A stretch of DNA of 64,000 nucleotides from Alphaproteobacteria bacterium (GTDB taxonomy: Bacteria; Pseudomonadota; Alphaproteobacteria; Rhizobiales; Rhizobiaceae): contig JANSYK010000001.1 in the NCBI GenBank assembly GCA_024742485.1, positions 2,418,001-2,482,000 on the forward strand, given 5' to 3'. Below are positions 17,774 to 25,965 of the stretch, one piece after another; the first letter of the stretch is position 1, and each line of letters begins with the position of its first letter. Made by a program: the position numbers and the translations under genes. The notes beneath the pieces were generated by a model that was not told the DNA's origin, made no database searches, and worked only from the letters and a program-made list of their open reading frames with translations.

Positions 17774-17791
17774 TGTACCGAGCGGTCAGTA
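17774..17791 (+). promoter_or_regulatory. TetR-type operator candidate before the ene-reductase/glcDEF operon
   Basis: TGTACCGAGCGGTCAGTA. The inner TACCGagCGGTCA is a near-palindrome. 15 of 18 bases match the reverse complement of the site at 32706-32723 in front of the ribose-type importer operon. The last two bases start a TATAGT (17790-17795) that could be the -10, so bound protein would block the promoter. The TetR gene at 23652 is the likely binder. Confidence 0.55.
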
Positions 17792-17859
17792 TAGTGCCCG
17801 TGGCATAGGTTGAGCTTTGGCTGAAATCGAGTTGCATTCGGGAAGAGGGAGAGAGCGTT

Positions 17860-19812
17860 GTGACCGGCTATGATCATGTTTCCGCACCAGGACAGATTGG
17901 AAATCTGACCATCAGGAACCGTGTTTCCATGTCTCCGATGGAGCGAAACTGGGCTGACCGGCTCGGCAATCCGACCCAGGCCTACATCGACTATCTGGTT
18001 GAACGTGCCAAGGGTGGTGTCGGGTTGATGGGGGTTGAGTCAACCTATATCGACGCCCGTGGCCGCGGCAACATGTTCCAGCTTGGCCTGTGGCACGACA
18101 GCAATATCGACTGGCACAAGAAGCTCAATGACGCGGTCAAGCCGCACGGCGTGCGCACCCAGGCCGAGATCAACCATGGCGGCCGCAACTGCTCCATACC
18201 ACGCACTGGCCTGCAGCCGGTCGCCCCGTCGCAAATTCCCAATGACATTGTCGGCGCCAATGTGCTGAAGGAACTCAAGGCCGACGGCATATCGGAAATC
18301 GTCGAACGCTTTGCCGATGGCGCCCGGCGGGCAATTGCGGCCGGATATGACATGATCACCATCCACGGTGCCCATGGCTATCTCATCACCAGTTTCCTGT
18401 CGCCGAAATACAATCAGCGCGATGACGACTATGGCGGCAGCGAGGAAAACCGCTGGCGTTTTCCACGCCGGGTCTTTGAAGCCATCCGCCAGGAAGTCGG
18501 CGGCGACGTACCGGTCGGTATCCGCATTTCGGCCATCGAGGATGTGGAAGGCGGCATGACGATCGAACAGTCCGCCAACTTCATCAACCATCTGAGTGAG
18601 CTTGGCCTCGACTATGTGGATGTCAGCGCCGGTATTTATGAATCGCTGGAAACGGTAATCCAGCCCATGGACCTCCAGCAGGGCTGTCTGCTGCCGCATG
18701 CGCGCGCCATCCGGGAGAAGGTCAGCATTCCGGTGATCGCCGCCGGCCGCATCAACGACATCGACATTGCCGAACGAGCTGTCAGCAGTGGCGATGCGGA
18801 TTTCGTCCACATGGGGCGCGCCTTCCATGCCGATCCCGAGATCTATGCCAAAACCGTCAATGGCAACAAGGACAAGGTGATCGGTTGTATCGCCTGCAAC
18901 CAGTGTTGCGCGGTCCTGTTCGTCAATGAACGCTCGGTCTGCACCGTCAATCCGGCCGCCGGCCGCGAGCGGTCGATGCCGATCATTGCAGCGCAAACGC
19001 CGAAAAAGGTCATGGTGGTCGGCGGAGGCCTGGCCGGAATGGAGGCCGCCGCCGTCGCCGCGCAGCGCGGGCACGACGTCACGCTCTATGAGAAGAACGA
19101 CACCTGTGGCGGCATCATCACGATCATGCGCTCGGCCCGCAACAGGCTCAATTGGGGACGAGCCGCTGAAGACAGGATCCAGCTACTGCGGGAATCCGGC
19201 GCAAAGGTCGTGACCGGCAAGGAAATAACGCCCGACGACATCCGGGCAGAAAAGCCCGACGTGCTGATCCTGGCAACCGGAACCAAACCGTTCATGCCGG
19301 CCTATATTCCCGGAATCGATGAGGACATTGTCACCAATTACGATGATCTGATCCGCGGCCGAACGGATGTCGGGGTCAATGTGGTGCTTCTGGGTGGCAA
19401 CATGTCGATCGCCACGACCACCGCCGAATATCTGGCGGAAAATGGCGCGGATGTCACGGTCATCGAGGCAACCGAAACGCTGGCCGAGGATGAGGAATAC
19501 ATGGCTCGAAAGGTCCTAATGGAGCGCATCGAGGCCAATTCGCAGATCACCGTGCGCACCAACGCCAATATTGAAGAGATTCGCGAGGACAGCGTGATCG
19601 TGCAGTCGGGCGGCGAAACCGAAGAGCTGGAGGATATCGACCAGGTCGTCGTGGCGCTTTTGCGGGACATGGATCGCGACCTGATAGAGAACGTCACCGG
19701 CGGCCTCACGGATGAACTGGGGATCGAGACCCATGTCATCGGCGATGCGTCCTGGCCGCGCCATCCCTATTACGCGGTGCTCGAAGGATCGAACATCGGC
19801 CGGGCGATCTGA
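17860..19812 (+). CDS. FAD/FMN/4Fe-4S ene-reductase (2,4-dienoyl-CoA reductase / old yellow enzyme class)
   Basis: 650 residues from GTG 17860, preceded by GAGGGAGAGAG. Residues 1-340 are an OYE-type TIM barrel (LTIRNRVSMSPMERNW, TIHGAHGYLITSFLSPKYN, NQRDDDYGGS). The Fe-S site follows as GCIACNQCC...VCTVNP. The C-terminal half has two dinucleotide folds, VMVVGGGLAGMEAA (FAD) and VVLLGGNMSIATTTAEYL (NADPH). The layout is that of FadH and trimethylamine-dehydrogenase-like enzymes. It probably reduces a C=C bond or demethylates an amine. The operon context with glcDEF-like genes suggests catabolism of an unusual substrate, not fatty acids specifically. Confidence 0.92.
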   Translation: MTGYDHVSAPGQIGNLTIRNRVSMSPMERNWADRLGNPTQAYIDYLVERAKGGVGLMGVESTYIDARGRGNMFQLGLWHDSNIDWHKKLNDAVKPHGVRTQAEINHGGRNCSIPRTGLQPVAPSQIPNDIVGANVLKELKADGISEIVERFADGARRAIAAGYDMITIHGAHGYLITSFLSPKYNQRDDDYGGSEENRWRFPRRVFEAIRQEVGGDVPVGIRISAIEDVEGGMTIEQSANFINHLSELGLDYVDVSAGIYESLETVIQPMDLQQGCLLPHARAIREKVSIPVIAAGRINDIDIAERAVSSGDADFVHMGRAFHADPEIYAKTVNGNKDKVIGCIACNQCCAVLFVNERSVCTVNPAAGRERSMPIIAAQTPKKVMVVGGGLAGMEAAAVAAQRGHDVTLYEKNDTCGGIITIMRSARNRLNWGRAAEDRIQLLRESGAKVVTGKEITPDDIRAEKPDVLILATGTKPFMPAYIPGIDEDIVTNYDDLIRGRTDVGVNVVLLGGNMSIATTTAEYLAENGADVTVIEATETLAEDEEYMARKVLMERIEANSQITVRTNANIEEIREDSVIVQSGGETEELEDIDQVVVALLRDMDRDLIENVTGGLTDELGIETHVIGDASWPRHPYYAVLEGSNIGRAI

Positions 19813-19815
19813 GCG

Positions 19816-21243
19816 ATGGGCCTGGACTGGTTCGGCAGGCACAATCGAGCCCGGACGAACGGCGAGCGGGTCACCCGCGACACCACCCGGTTGCTGGCGG
19901 ATCTGGCCGAAATTTTGCCACCGGACGGTTTGGTCACATCCGATCGCGCGCTCAAGGTCCATGAAACGGACGGATATGTCGCGCAAAAAGGCCGTGCCGC
20001 GGCCATCGCAAGGCCGCGGTCCACCCGGCAGGTCCGGGACGTGATGAGACTGTGCCATCTCCATGGCGCACCCGTTGTTCCGCGTGGTTCAGGAACCAGC
20101 CAGGTCGGCGGCGTTGTTCCTGAGGACGGTGCCATTCTGATTTCAATGGCGCGGATGAAGTCCGTGCTGGAATTCGATCGGAACAAGGGTCTGATCCGCG
20201 TCCAGGCCGGTATCACCAATCTCAAGGTCAGCAAATACGCCGTGCGGGCCGGTTGGTTTCACGCGCCCAATCCTTCATCGCGACGCACCTGTACGATCGG
20301 CGGCAACATCGCCACCAATTCCAGCGGATCGTCGTTCCTGCGCTACGGCGGCACGGCCGATAACCTTGTCGCGGCACACCTGGTTCTCGATGATGGGGAG
20401 AGCATCGAACTCTCCGGCGACGACCCGGCGCTCGCTCTGATCTGCGGGTCGGAGGGACAGATGGGCCTGGTAACGGAAGCGCAGCTTCGGCTCCACCGGA
20501 TTCCCGAAAGCCGAATGGCTCTGGTCGCCGGTTTTGCAACCGTCCGCGCGGCTCTTGCCTTCAGCCAATCGGCACTGGCACAAAGCGACAGCCTGTCCGC
20601 ACTCGACCTGATGGACAAAAGAGCCGTCCGGCTGACTGAAGCGTTTCGGCCCAGCGACTATCCGCTTGGCGCCGAGGCGATCATTTTGGCCGAACTGTCC
20701 GGGCCAGCCGCATCGGTCGATCATCAGACCAACGCACTCGCATCGCTGGCTGGCAGGCACGACATGATCACCTGCAGGACGAGCACCGACATCCAGGCAA
20801 TCTGGTCTGGTCGTAACGCCGTTTACGGCGCGATTGGCCAAAGGAATAACTTTCTCAGCCTCGATTGCGCTGTACCGCTGTCGCAATTGCAGCAGCAAAT
20901 CGAACAAAGCAAGCTCGTGGCGAAAGACCACGCGCTGGAGGTGGCAACTGTCATCCATTGCGGCGACGGAACGGTGCACAGCTTCCTTCTGTTCGATCCC
21001 AATGATCCCGATGAAAGGAGCCGTGCGGACCGCTGCGCCGTCTTGATCCGCAGCAAGGCCGCCGGAAATGGTGGCTCCGTCTCATCTGAATACGGCATCG
21101 GACTTCGAAACCGTAAAGCACTGGCCCTGCAATATTCGGCCCGCTCGCTGAAGCAGCAGACCGACATTGTCGAGGCATTTTCAAAGGAACGCACCCTCAA
21201 CCCCGGCAAGTGTTTTCCGGAATGGATGCGGGGGGCTTCGTAA
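19816..21243 (+). CDS. FAD-binding oxidoreductase, glycolate oxidase GlcD-like subunit
   Basis: 475 residues, 3 bases after the preceding stop. FAD_binding_4 domain (PRSTRQVRDVMRLC, VVPRGSGTSQVGG, GWFHAPNPSS, TIGGNIATNSSGSSFLRYG) and a C-terminal FAD-oxidase domain with the conserved GDGTVHSF near residue 380 and SSEYGIGLRN. The GlcD/D-lactate dehydrogenase family oxidises 2-hydroxy acids and passes electrons through GlcE/GlcF. With the next two genes it forms a GlcDEF-type membrane-associated dehydrogenase; the hydroxy acid substrate is unknown. Confidence 0.92.
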   Translation: MGLDWFGRHNRARTNGERVTRDTTRLLADLAEILPPDGLVTSDRALKVHETDGYVAQKGRAAAIARPRSTRQVRDVMRLCHLHGAPVVPRGSGTSQVGGVVPEDGAILISMARMKSVLEFDRNKGLIRVQAGITNLKVSKYAVRAGWFHAPNPSSRRTCTIGGNIATNSSGSSFLRYGGTADNLVAAHLVLDDGESIELSGDDPALALICGSEGQMGLVTEAQLRLHRIPESRMALVAGFATVRAALAFSQSALAQSDSLSALDLMDKRAVRLTEAFRPSDYPLGAEAIILAELSGPAASVDHQTNALASLAGRHDMITCRTSTDIQAIWSGRNAVYGAIGQRNNFLSLDCAVPLSQLQQQIEQSKLVAKDHALEVATVIHCGDGTVHSFLLFDPNDPDERSRADRCAVLIRSKAAGNGGSVSSEYGIGLRNRKALALQYSARSLKQQTDIVEAFSKERTLNPGKCFPEWMRGAS

Positions 21244-21989
21244 TGGCAACCGCCTATCCTGAAACAATTGGTCAGACCGCACAAATCATACGTGCCGCGG
21301 CAGGTGGTGGCAGCCTGCAGATCATCGGGAACGGAAGCCGCTACCCGGCGGACCCTGGGACACCCGGTCTGTCCGTTGCAGGTTTGTCCGGCATACGGAT
21401 TTATGAGCCGAATGACTGGACCGTAACGGTCGGCGCGGGAACACCACTGGCGCAAATCAACAAAATCACCTCTACGAATGGGCAGAGGCTGGCTTTCGAA
21501 GTGCCAACCGATCGACGAAAGGACGATCCAGACCCCAAAGCAACCATTGGCGGCGCGATTGCGACGAACGCCGGCGCATCTCCCGGTCGCCGGTTGCGGG
21601 ACAGCGTGCTTGGGATGCGGTTCATCAATGGCAACGGCGAAATCATCGAGGCGGGTTCCCGGGCAATCAAGAATGTCGCCGGGATCGATCTGGCGAGAGG
21701 GCTCGTCGGCTCCTGGGGGAACCTCGCATTGATCTGCGAGGTGACGCTGCGTCTGGTCCCCGTTTTACCGCGGCAGCAAACCATCGCGGCCACGGTTCCC
21801 ACCTTCGTGGCGGCCTTGGCGCCGGCCGACGCATCACACGCAGACAGGACAATCGAATTCGGAGCGATCGAGCGGCCTTCGTCGAGCGCAAGACGATCCA
21901 GGGACCGGCTCAACGACCGCATCAAACAGGCCTTTGACCCAAAGGGTGTTTTCAGCAGCAAACCCTTTCTGTTTCGGACCGCGAGTTGA
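21243..21989 (+). CDS. FAD-binding subunit, GlcE-like
   Basis: 248 residues from ATG 21243, which overlaps the TAA of the preceding gene (TAATG). A short FAD-linked oxidase: QIIGNGSRYPADPG, WTVTVGAGTPLAQIN, TIGGAIATNAGASPGRRLRDSVLGM and IKNVAGIDLARGLVGSWG. It ends FDPKGVFSSKPF, a typical C-terminus. It lacks the large oxidase C-domain, as GlcE does. Confidence 0.9.
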   Translation: MATAYPETIGQTAQIIRAAAGGGSLQIIGNGSRYPADPGTPGLSVAGLSGIRIYEPNDWTVTVGAGTPLAQINKITSTNGQRLAFEVPTDRRKDDPDPKATIGGAIATNAGASPGRRLRDSVLGMRFINGNGEIIEAGSRAIKNVAGIDLARGLVGSWGNLALICEVTLRLVPVLPRQQTIAATVPTFVAALAPADASHADRTIEFGAIERPSSSARRSRDRLNDRIKQAFDPKGVFSSKPFLFRTAS

Positions 21990-21998
21990 GGAGGAACC

Positions 21999-23351
21999 AT
22001 GGAAACCCGTTTTTCCATCGCGGCGTTGGCCGACCCGGATGTCCAGGAAGCCGAACAGATTATCAAGCAGTGCATTCATTGCGGATGTTGCAATGCCGGT
22101 TGCCCCACCTTTGATCTGCTGGATGATGAACTGGATAGCCCGCGCGGCAGAATTTATCTGCTCAAGGACATGCTGGAAAACGGCCGGGCCGCCGACCGCG
22201 AAAGTGTTCTGCATCTCGACCGGTGCCTGTCGTGCCTTGGTTGTCTCACGACCTGCCCGTCCAATGTCGACTACATGCATTTGATCGACCATGGGCGTGT
22301 TCATATCGAAAACACATATCAACGCCCTCTTCCCGACCGTATGGTGCGCGCACTCATCAGCCTGGTGTTGCCCTACCCGTCCCGGTTTCGCACCGCAATG
22401 CACTTGGCCCGGCCCGTTAAGCCACTGGCCGAATTGCTGGGATCCATTGCGGCACTCAAACCAGTTGCTGCCATGTTGGACCAGGCGCCCACACAACTGC
22501 CAAAACCTTCAGATGCTCCAACGCGAGGGATCTTCGCGCCTCAAAATTCAGGTACGAAACGGGTTCTCATTCCGTCTGGCTGCGTGCAGCAGGTCCTTGA
22601 CGCCGACATCAACGCATCCGCCATCCGGCTGCTCAATCATTTTGATGTGGCTGTTGAAGTCCCCAACGATGACGGTTGCTGCGGCGCACTTGTCTATCAC
22701 CTTGGGAAAAAGCGCCAGGCGTTGGAGCAGGTACGGCGCAACATCGATGCCTGGCATCCAAAACTTGAAGCCGGCGAAATCGAAGCGATCGTTATCACGA
22801 CATCGGGATGCGGAACAACCATCAAGGATTATGGGCACATGCTGGCCAATGATCCCGACTATCGAGAGCGAGCCCGGCAGATTTCCGAAAGTGCGGTGGA
22901 CATCTCACAATATCTCGTGGCGCTTGATCTGCCGAAACCGGAGCGGAAGCTGGGTGTCAGCGTCGCCTACCATTCCGCCTGCTCGCTACAGCACGGGCAG
23001 AAGATCATGAATGAACCGCGCAAGCTGTTGTTGAGGGCGGGATTCAAGCTCAAGCGCCCTGAAAATGAACATTTGTGCTGTGGATCGGCGGGCACCTATT
23101 CCATTCTGCAATCGGACATCTCCAGGCAACTTCGCGACAACAAGGTCGACCATCTCAGCGCGACCGACGCGCAGGTCATTGCCGCTGGAAACATTGGTTG
23201 CATCAAGCATATCGGAGCCGGAACCGACATTCCCATTGCCCATACCGTGGAATTGCTCGATTGGGCCTATACAGGCCACAAACCAAGGAAACTGGCAGAT
23301 CTTGAACACCAAGACCGAAAGCAGCCAGCAAACGGACACGCAAAGGATTGA
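21999..23351 (+). CDS. Iron-sulfur subunit, GlcF-like (two 4Fe-4S plus two CCG domains)
   Basis: 450 residues with a strong GAGGAGG site. Two ferredoxin-type motifs near the N-terminus, CIHCGCCNAGCPTF and CLSCLGCLTTCPSNV, then two Cys-rich CCG-type domains (DDGCCGALVYHLGKK and HLCCGSAGTYSIL, each with an upstream Cys). It passes electrons from the GlcD/GlcE flavins towards quinone. A loosely conserved, basic C-terminal tail follows. Last gene of the operon. Confidence 0.93.
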   Translation: METRFSIAALADPDVQEAEQIIKQCIHCGCCNAGCPTFDLLDDELDSPRGRIYLLKDMLENGRAADRESVLHLDRCLSCLGCLTTCPSNVDYMHLIDHGRVHIENTYQRPLPDRMVRALISLVLPYPSRFRTAMHLARPVKPLAELLGSIAALKPVAAMLDQAPTQLPKPSDAPTRGIFAPQNSGTKRVLIPSGCVQQVLDADINASAIRLLNHFDVAVEVPNDDGCCGALVYHLGKKRQALEQVRRNIDAWHPKLEAGEIEAIVITTSGCGTTIKDYGHMLANDPDYRERARQISESAVDISQYLVALDLPKPERKLGVSVAYHSACSLQHGQKIMNEPRKLLLRAGFKLKRPENEHLCCGSAGTYSILQSDISRQLRDNKVDHLSATDAQVIAAGNIGCIKHIGAGTDIPIAHTVELLDWAYTGHKPRKLADLEHQDRKQPANGHAKD

Positions 23352-23651
23352 ACCATGGATGGACGGAGGAGCCGGACGCTGAAATTTTCTGTACATTGCA
23401 ACCCAGCGCTGATAATTGCTGCCGTGCGGATGATCGGGTGAACCGGGTTACGGCAGCTTCGCAGGCGTTGAGTTCGACGCCGCACCAGGGATTTCACCGC
23501 AGTGAACAATGTTTCGATCTGCGGCCGCCGGTTCTGTGACGGCGCGACATCGAACTTTCCAGCCAGGTGCGAAGAAAAGCCCGTACAGCCGATGCGTTGG
23601 CAATGCTTGGCATGGTTCGGATCCTGACCACCGGTATTTTTGGAGACTTTT
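23352..23651. other. 300-base gap between glcF-like and tetR genes; no supported gene
   Basis: Short frames exist on both strands but none has a ribosome site, a recognisable domain or a plausible start. On the reverse strand a frame rich in Arg and Gln could be a decayed coding remnant, but I cannot identify it. TGACC-AC-CGGTA near 23624-23635 resembles the operators at 17774 and 32706 with one base less in the middle and may be the tetR autoregulatory site. Confidence 0.4.
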
Positions 23652-24266
23652 TTGAACACTGACCAACCACAAGTGGCGAACAAGCCGCCAAAGCCGATCT
23701 CCGGAACGAAGCGGATGATCATGGCAAAGGCCGCCGATCTGTTTGCCGAAAAGGGGTTCTCAGCCGTTGGAACGACGGAAGTCGGCGAAGTCGTCGGGCT
23801 GGGCAAGGGCGCACTCTACTATCACATCGGGTCCAAGGGCGATCTGCTTTACGTGATCATGACGGATTATATGGCAACGCTGATTGAAAGCGGACGGGCC
23901 ATTGTCCAGGACACAACCGATACCCGGGAGCGGATTGAACAGCTAAGCCGGTCGTTCATGGAAACGATGTTTTCCAACCGCTCCGCCATGACGGTGTGCT
24001 TTCGCGAAATCCACTCCCTTAATATCGACCTGCAGGAAAATGTCGTCCAGCTCCATGGCGACTATCAGGAAATCTGGGAAAAGACCTTCGAGGAAGGTGC
24101 CAAGCGCGGTGAGTGCAGATCGGTAAACCGCATCGAATGCAAGGCGCTTCTCGGCATGTATTTCTACAGTTTTCTCTGGGTCAAGACCAACGGTTCGGCA
24201 ACCGGTGAGGAAATCTCCGACAATTTTGCCGGGATCGTTCTCGACGCGGTCGGCATCGGGCGCTAG
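23652..24266 (+). CDS. TetR/AcrR-family transcriptional regulator
   Basis: About 204 residues from TTG 23652, chosen because GGAGAC lies 8 bases upstream; TTG 23640 and ATG 23715 are alternatives. The N-terminal helix-turn-helix is clear: MAKAADLFAEKGFSAVGTTEVGEVVGLGKGALYYHIGSKGDLL. The C-terminal ligand domain (residues 80-200) is all-helical and KstR-like in length. It sits between two operons that share an 18-base operator-like sequence, so it is the probable common repressor, with a substrate-derived inducer. Confidence 0.9.
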   Translation: MNTDQPQVANKPPKPISGTKRMIMAKAADLFAEKGFSAVGTTEVGEVVGLGKGALYYHIGSKGDLLYVIMTDYMATLIESGRAIVQDTTDTRERIEQLSRSFMETMFSNRSAMTVCFREIHSLNIDLQENVVQLHGDYQEIWEKTFEEGAKRGECRSVNRIECKALLGMYFYSFLWVKTNGSATGEEISDNFAGIVLDAVGIGR

Positions 24267-24300
24267 CAACAAAGACAATCCGAAACGTCGGGCTGGAGCC

Positions 24301-24392
24301 ATTCAGGTTTTTTCGGGATCGGCAAAACCTGAACGCATCAGCAAAATCAATGGCCGAAACCATTGTCACTTTTCTGACAATATGTGAGTCGA
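24301..24392. repeat. Double-hairpin intergenic repeat, copy B
   Basis: First stem ATTCAGGTTTT (24301-24311) with AAAACCTGAAC (24324-24334). The second region, CCATTGTCACT...TTTCTGACAA...ATGTGAG, is degraded in pairing but aligned with copies A and C; it has one extra T. It occupies the whole gap between the convergent tetR and monooxygenase genes and ends 2 bases before the latter's stop codon. It may serve as a bidirectional terminator. Confidence 0.82.
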
Positions 24393-24393
24393 T

Positions 24394-25902
24394 CTACCCG
24401 CCAATGGGCTCACCCGTCGCCGTTTTTCCGTATCGCGCACCGATTTCCGCTCGGATTTCCGGCACGCCATGTTTCCAGAACATCGACCGCATATAGTCCG
24501 CAGCGCCCGGTAGCGCATCCGGCCCGGTGATCCTGAACATCTCCCCGACAACGGCGCTGTTATCGATGATCTCCTGCAGTTCCGCATCTCCGACATCCGC
24601 CGGATCGCCTCCGAAGAGCTTGGCGAAATGGACGGCCATTTCATGTTGCTGGCGATAGTCGGAATGATGCCCCTTTTCGACGCATTCGGCGACACCGGCT
24701 TGCAACGCTTCACGGCTGGGAGCCGGTATAACTCCGCCCCATGTATAGGCGATATAGCGTGCCTGTTGCTCCAGCACGACCGGATAGGGGCCCAATTGGG
24801 CATACATGCCGATAAAGGCCAGATTCTCCAAATCCGGATGAAAGGTGAATTCGCTCAGATCGATCGACTTTCTGGTCAGATTGACAGTTCGCGCAATGCC
24901 ATCGCTCAGATAGGGCAGATTGAGGTCGAAACCGGTGCCGATGATAATCGCATCGACGTCCACCTTGGTTCCATCGGTAAAGGTCACCGTGTTTCCGCTG
25001 ACGCTCTGCACCCACGGCCTGGCGTCAATCCGGTCTTCCGCCATCAGATTGAGATAGTGCTGCGATCCGGTGATACCGGCTTTCGCCATGTCCTCGTGGG
25101 GAGCGGGCGCGCCATATCGTGCAGGATTGCCGCCCATCGTCTCCAGGAATTCCTTTGCACCAGCGAGCAGGACCTCCGGATCCTCTTCCCGAAAGGCAAG
25201 GCCCCCGGCACGGGTGAAGGCGTAATATTCCAGGGGTACACCGGCAAACATTTTCGGCATGACGTAACGCTGTCGGCGCTGAGCCAGATAGACACGCTCC
25301 GTCGGCATCATGGCCATGTCGCTGGCAATCTCCAGAGATGAGATACTGCCGCCGAGAACCAGAATGCGCTTGCCGAGATAGGTCTCGGGCTTCTTGTATC
25401 GAAAGGCGTGAATCACACCGCAATCGCCGGTGAAATCGTCAAGCCCGTCGATCTTCGGAATGTCCGGTTTGTTGAATCGCCCGCTGGCAACGACCACCCG
25501 GTCGAAGTGGCGGGTATTGGTCTCGCCGTGTCTTTCAGTGGTGATTACATAACCGCCGCCGTCGTCTTTTTCCACCAGCTTGACCATCGTTTCGAATTCG
25601 AAAAGGCCTCGCAGGTCGAACTTGTCGACATAGGCGTTGATCATGTCGAGCACCTCGCCATTGCGGGGAAACATCGGAACACCCTCGGCAAATTCGATAT
25701 CCGAATAGCGCGTTGCAAAGCGTGCGGTATTGATCCGCATCCGCGGCCACACACCGCTATTGGTATTGGTCCGCTCCCATTGGCCACCCAGATTGCTGTG
25801 GCTTTCGATTATCGTGCAATCGAACCCCTGGTCCTTCAGATATCGGCCACAGGCAATGCCGGCAATTCCCGCCCCGATGATCGCGACTGTATCCGTCCCC
25901 AT
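24394..25902 (-). CDS. Flavin-containing monooxygenase (class B, FMO/BVMO type)
   Basis: 502 residues. N-terminal FAD fold GAGIAGIACGRYL with LGGQWERTNTNSGVWP, and a second dinucleotide fold ILVLGGSISSLEIASDMA for NADPH. Between them, FTGDCGVIHAFRY corresponds to the FMO fingerprint FxGxxxHxxxY but with two extra residues before the His. VDAIIIGTGFDLNLPYL is the conserved C-terminal ATG-type motif. It probably oxygenates a soft nucleophile (N or S) or a ketone. Last gene of the seven-gene leftward operon, suggesting that it acts on the substrate of the ribose-type importer. Confidence 0.9.
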   Translation of the reverse strand: MGTDTVAIIGAGIAGIACGRYLKDQGFDCTIIESHSNLGGQWERTNTNSGVWPRMRINTARFATRYSDIEFAEGVPMFPRNGEVLDMINAYVDKFDLRGLFEFETMVKLVEKDDGGGYVITTERHGETNTRHFDRVVVASGRFNKPDIPKIDGLDDFTGDCGVIHAFRYKKPETYLGKRILVLGGSISSLEIASDMAMMPTERVYLAQRRQRYVMPKMFAGVPLEYYAFTRAGGLAFREEDPEVLLAGAKEFLETMGGNPARYGAPAPHEDMAKAGITGSQHYLNLMAEDRIDARPWVQSVSGNTVTFTDGTKVDVDAIIIGTGFDLNLPYLSDGIARTVNLTRKSIDLSEFTFHPDLENLAFIGMYAQLGPYPVVLEQQARYIAYTWGGVIPAPSREALQAGVAECVEKGHHSDYRQQHEMAVHFAKLFGGDPADVGDAELQEIIDNSAVVGEMFRITGPDALPGAADYMRSMFWKHGVPEIRAEIGARYGKTATGEPIGG

Positions 25903-25965
25903 ATCAACTTCCTCCTGTAAGATTCATCTCTGGATGTGGTTTCGCTGCCACCAGACGGGCCGGCT

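Noticed and set aside
18040-19074. 344-codon minus-strand frame inside the ene-reductase gene
   Set aside because: The plus-strand gene has intact OYE, Fe-S and FAD motifs throughout; the opposite frame is a shadow.
23369-23387. A 19-base identity (GAGCCGGACGCTGAAATTT) with 31101-31119 inside the ribose-type ATPase gene
   Set aside because: The match does not extend in either direction beyond a base or two, one copy is in a conserved coding region, and no boundary features were seen. Treated as coincidence, though a genome search could revise this.
23352-23651. Possible decayed transposase or small gene on either strand
   Set aside because: Frames lack a start with ribosome site and any recognisable transposase motif; no terminal repeats or target duplications were found.
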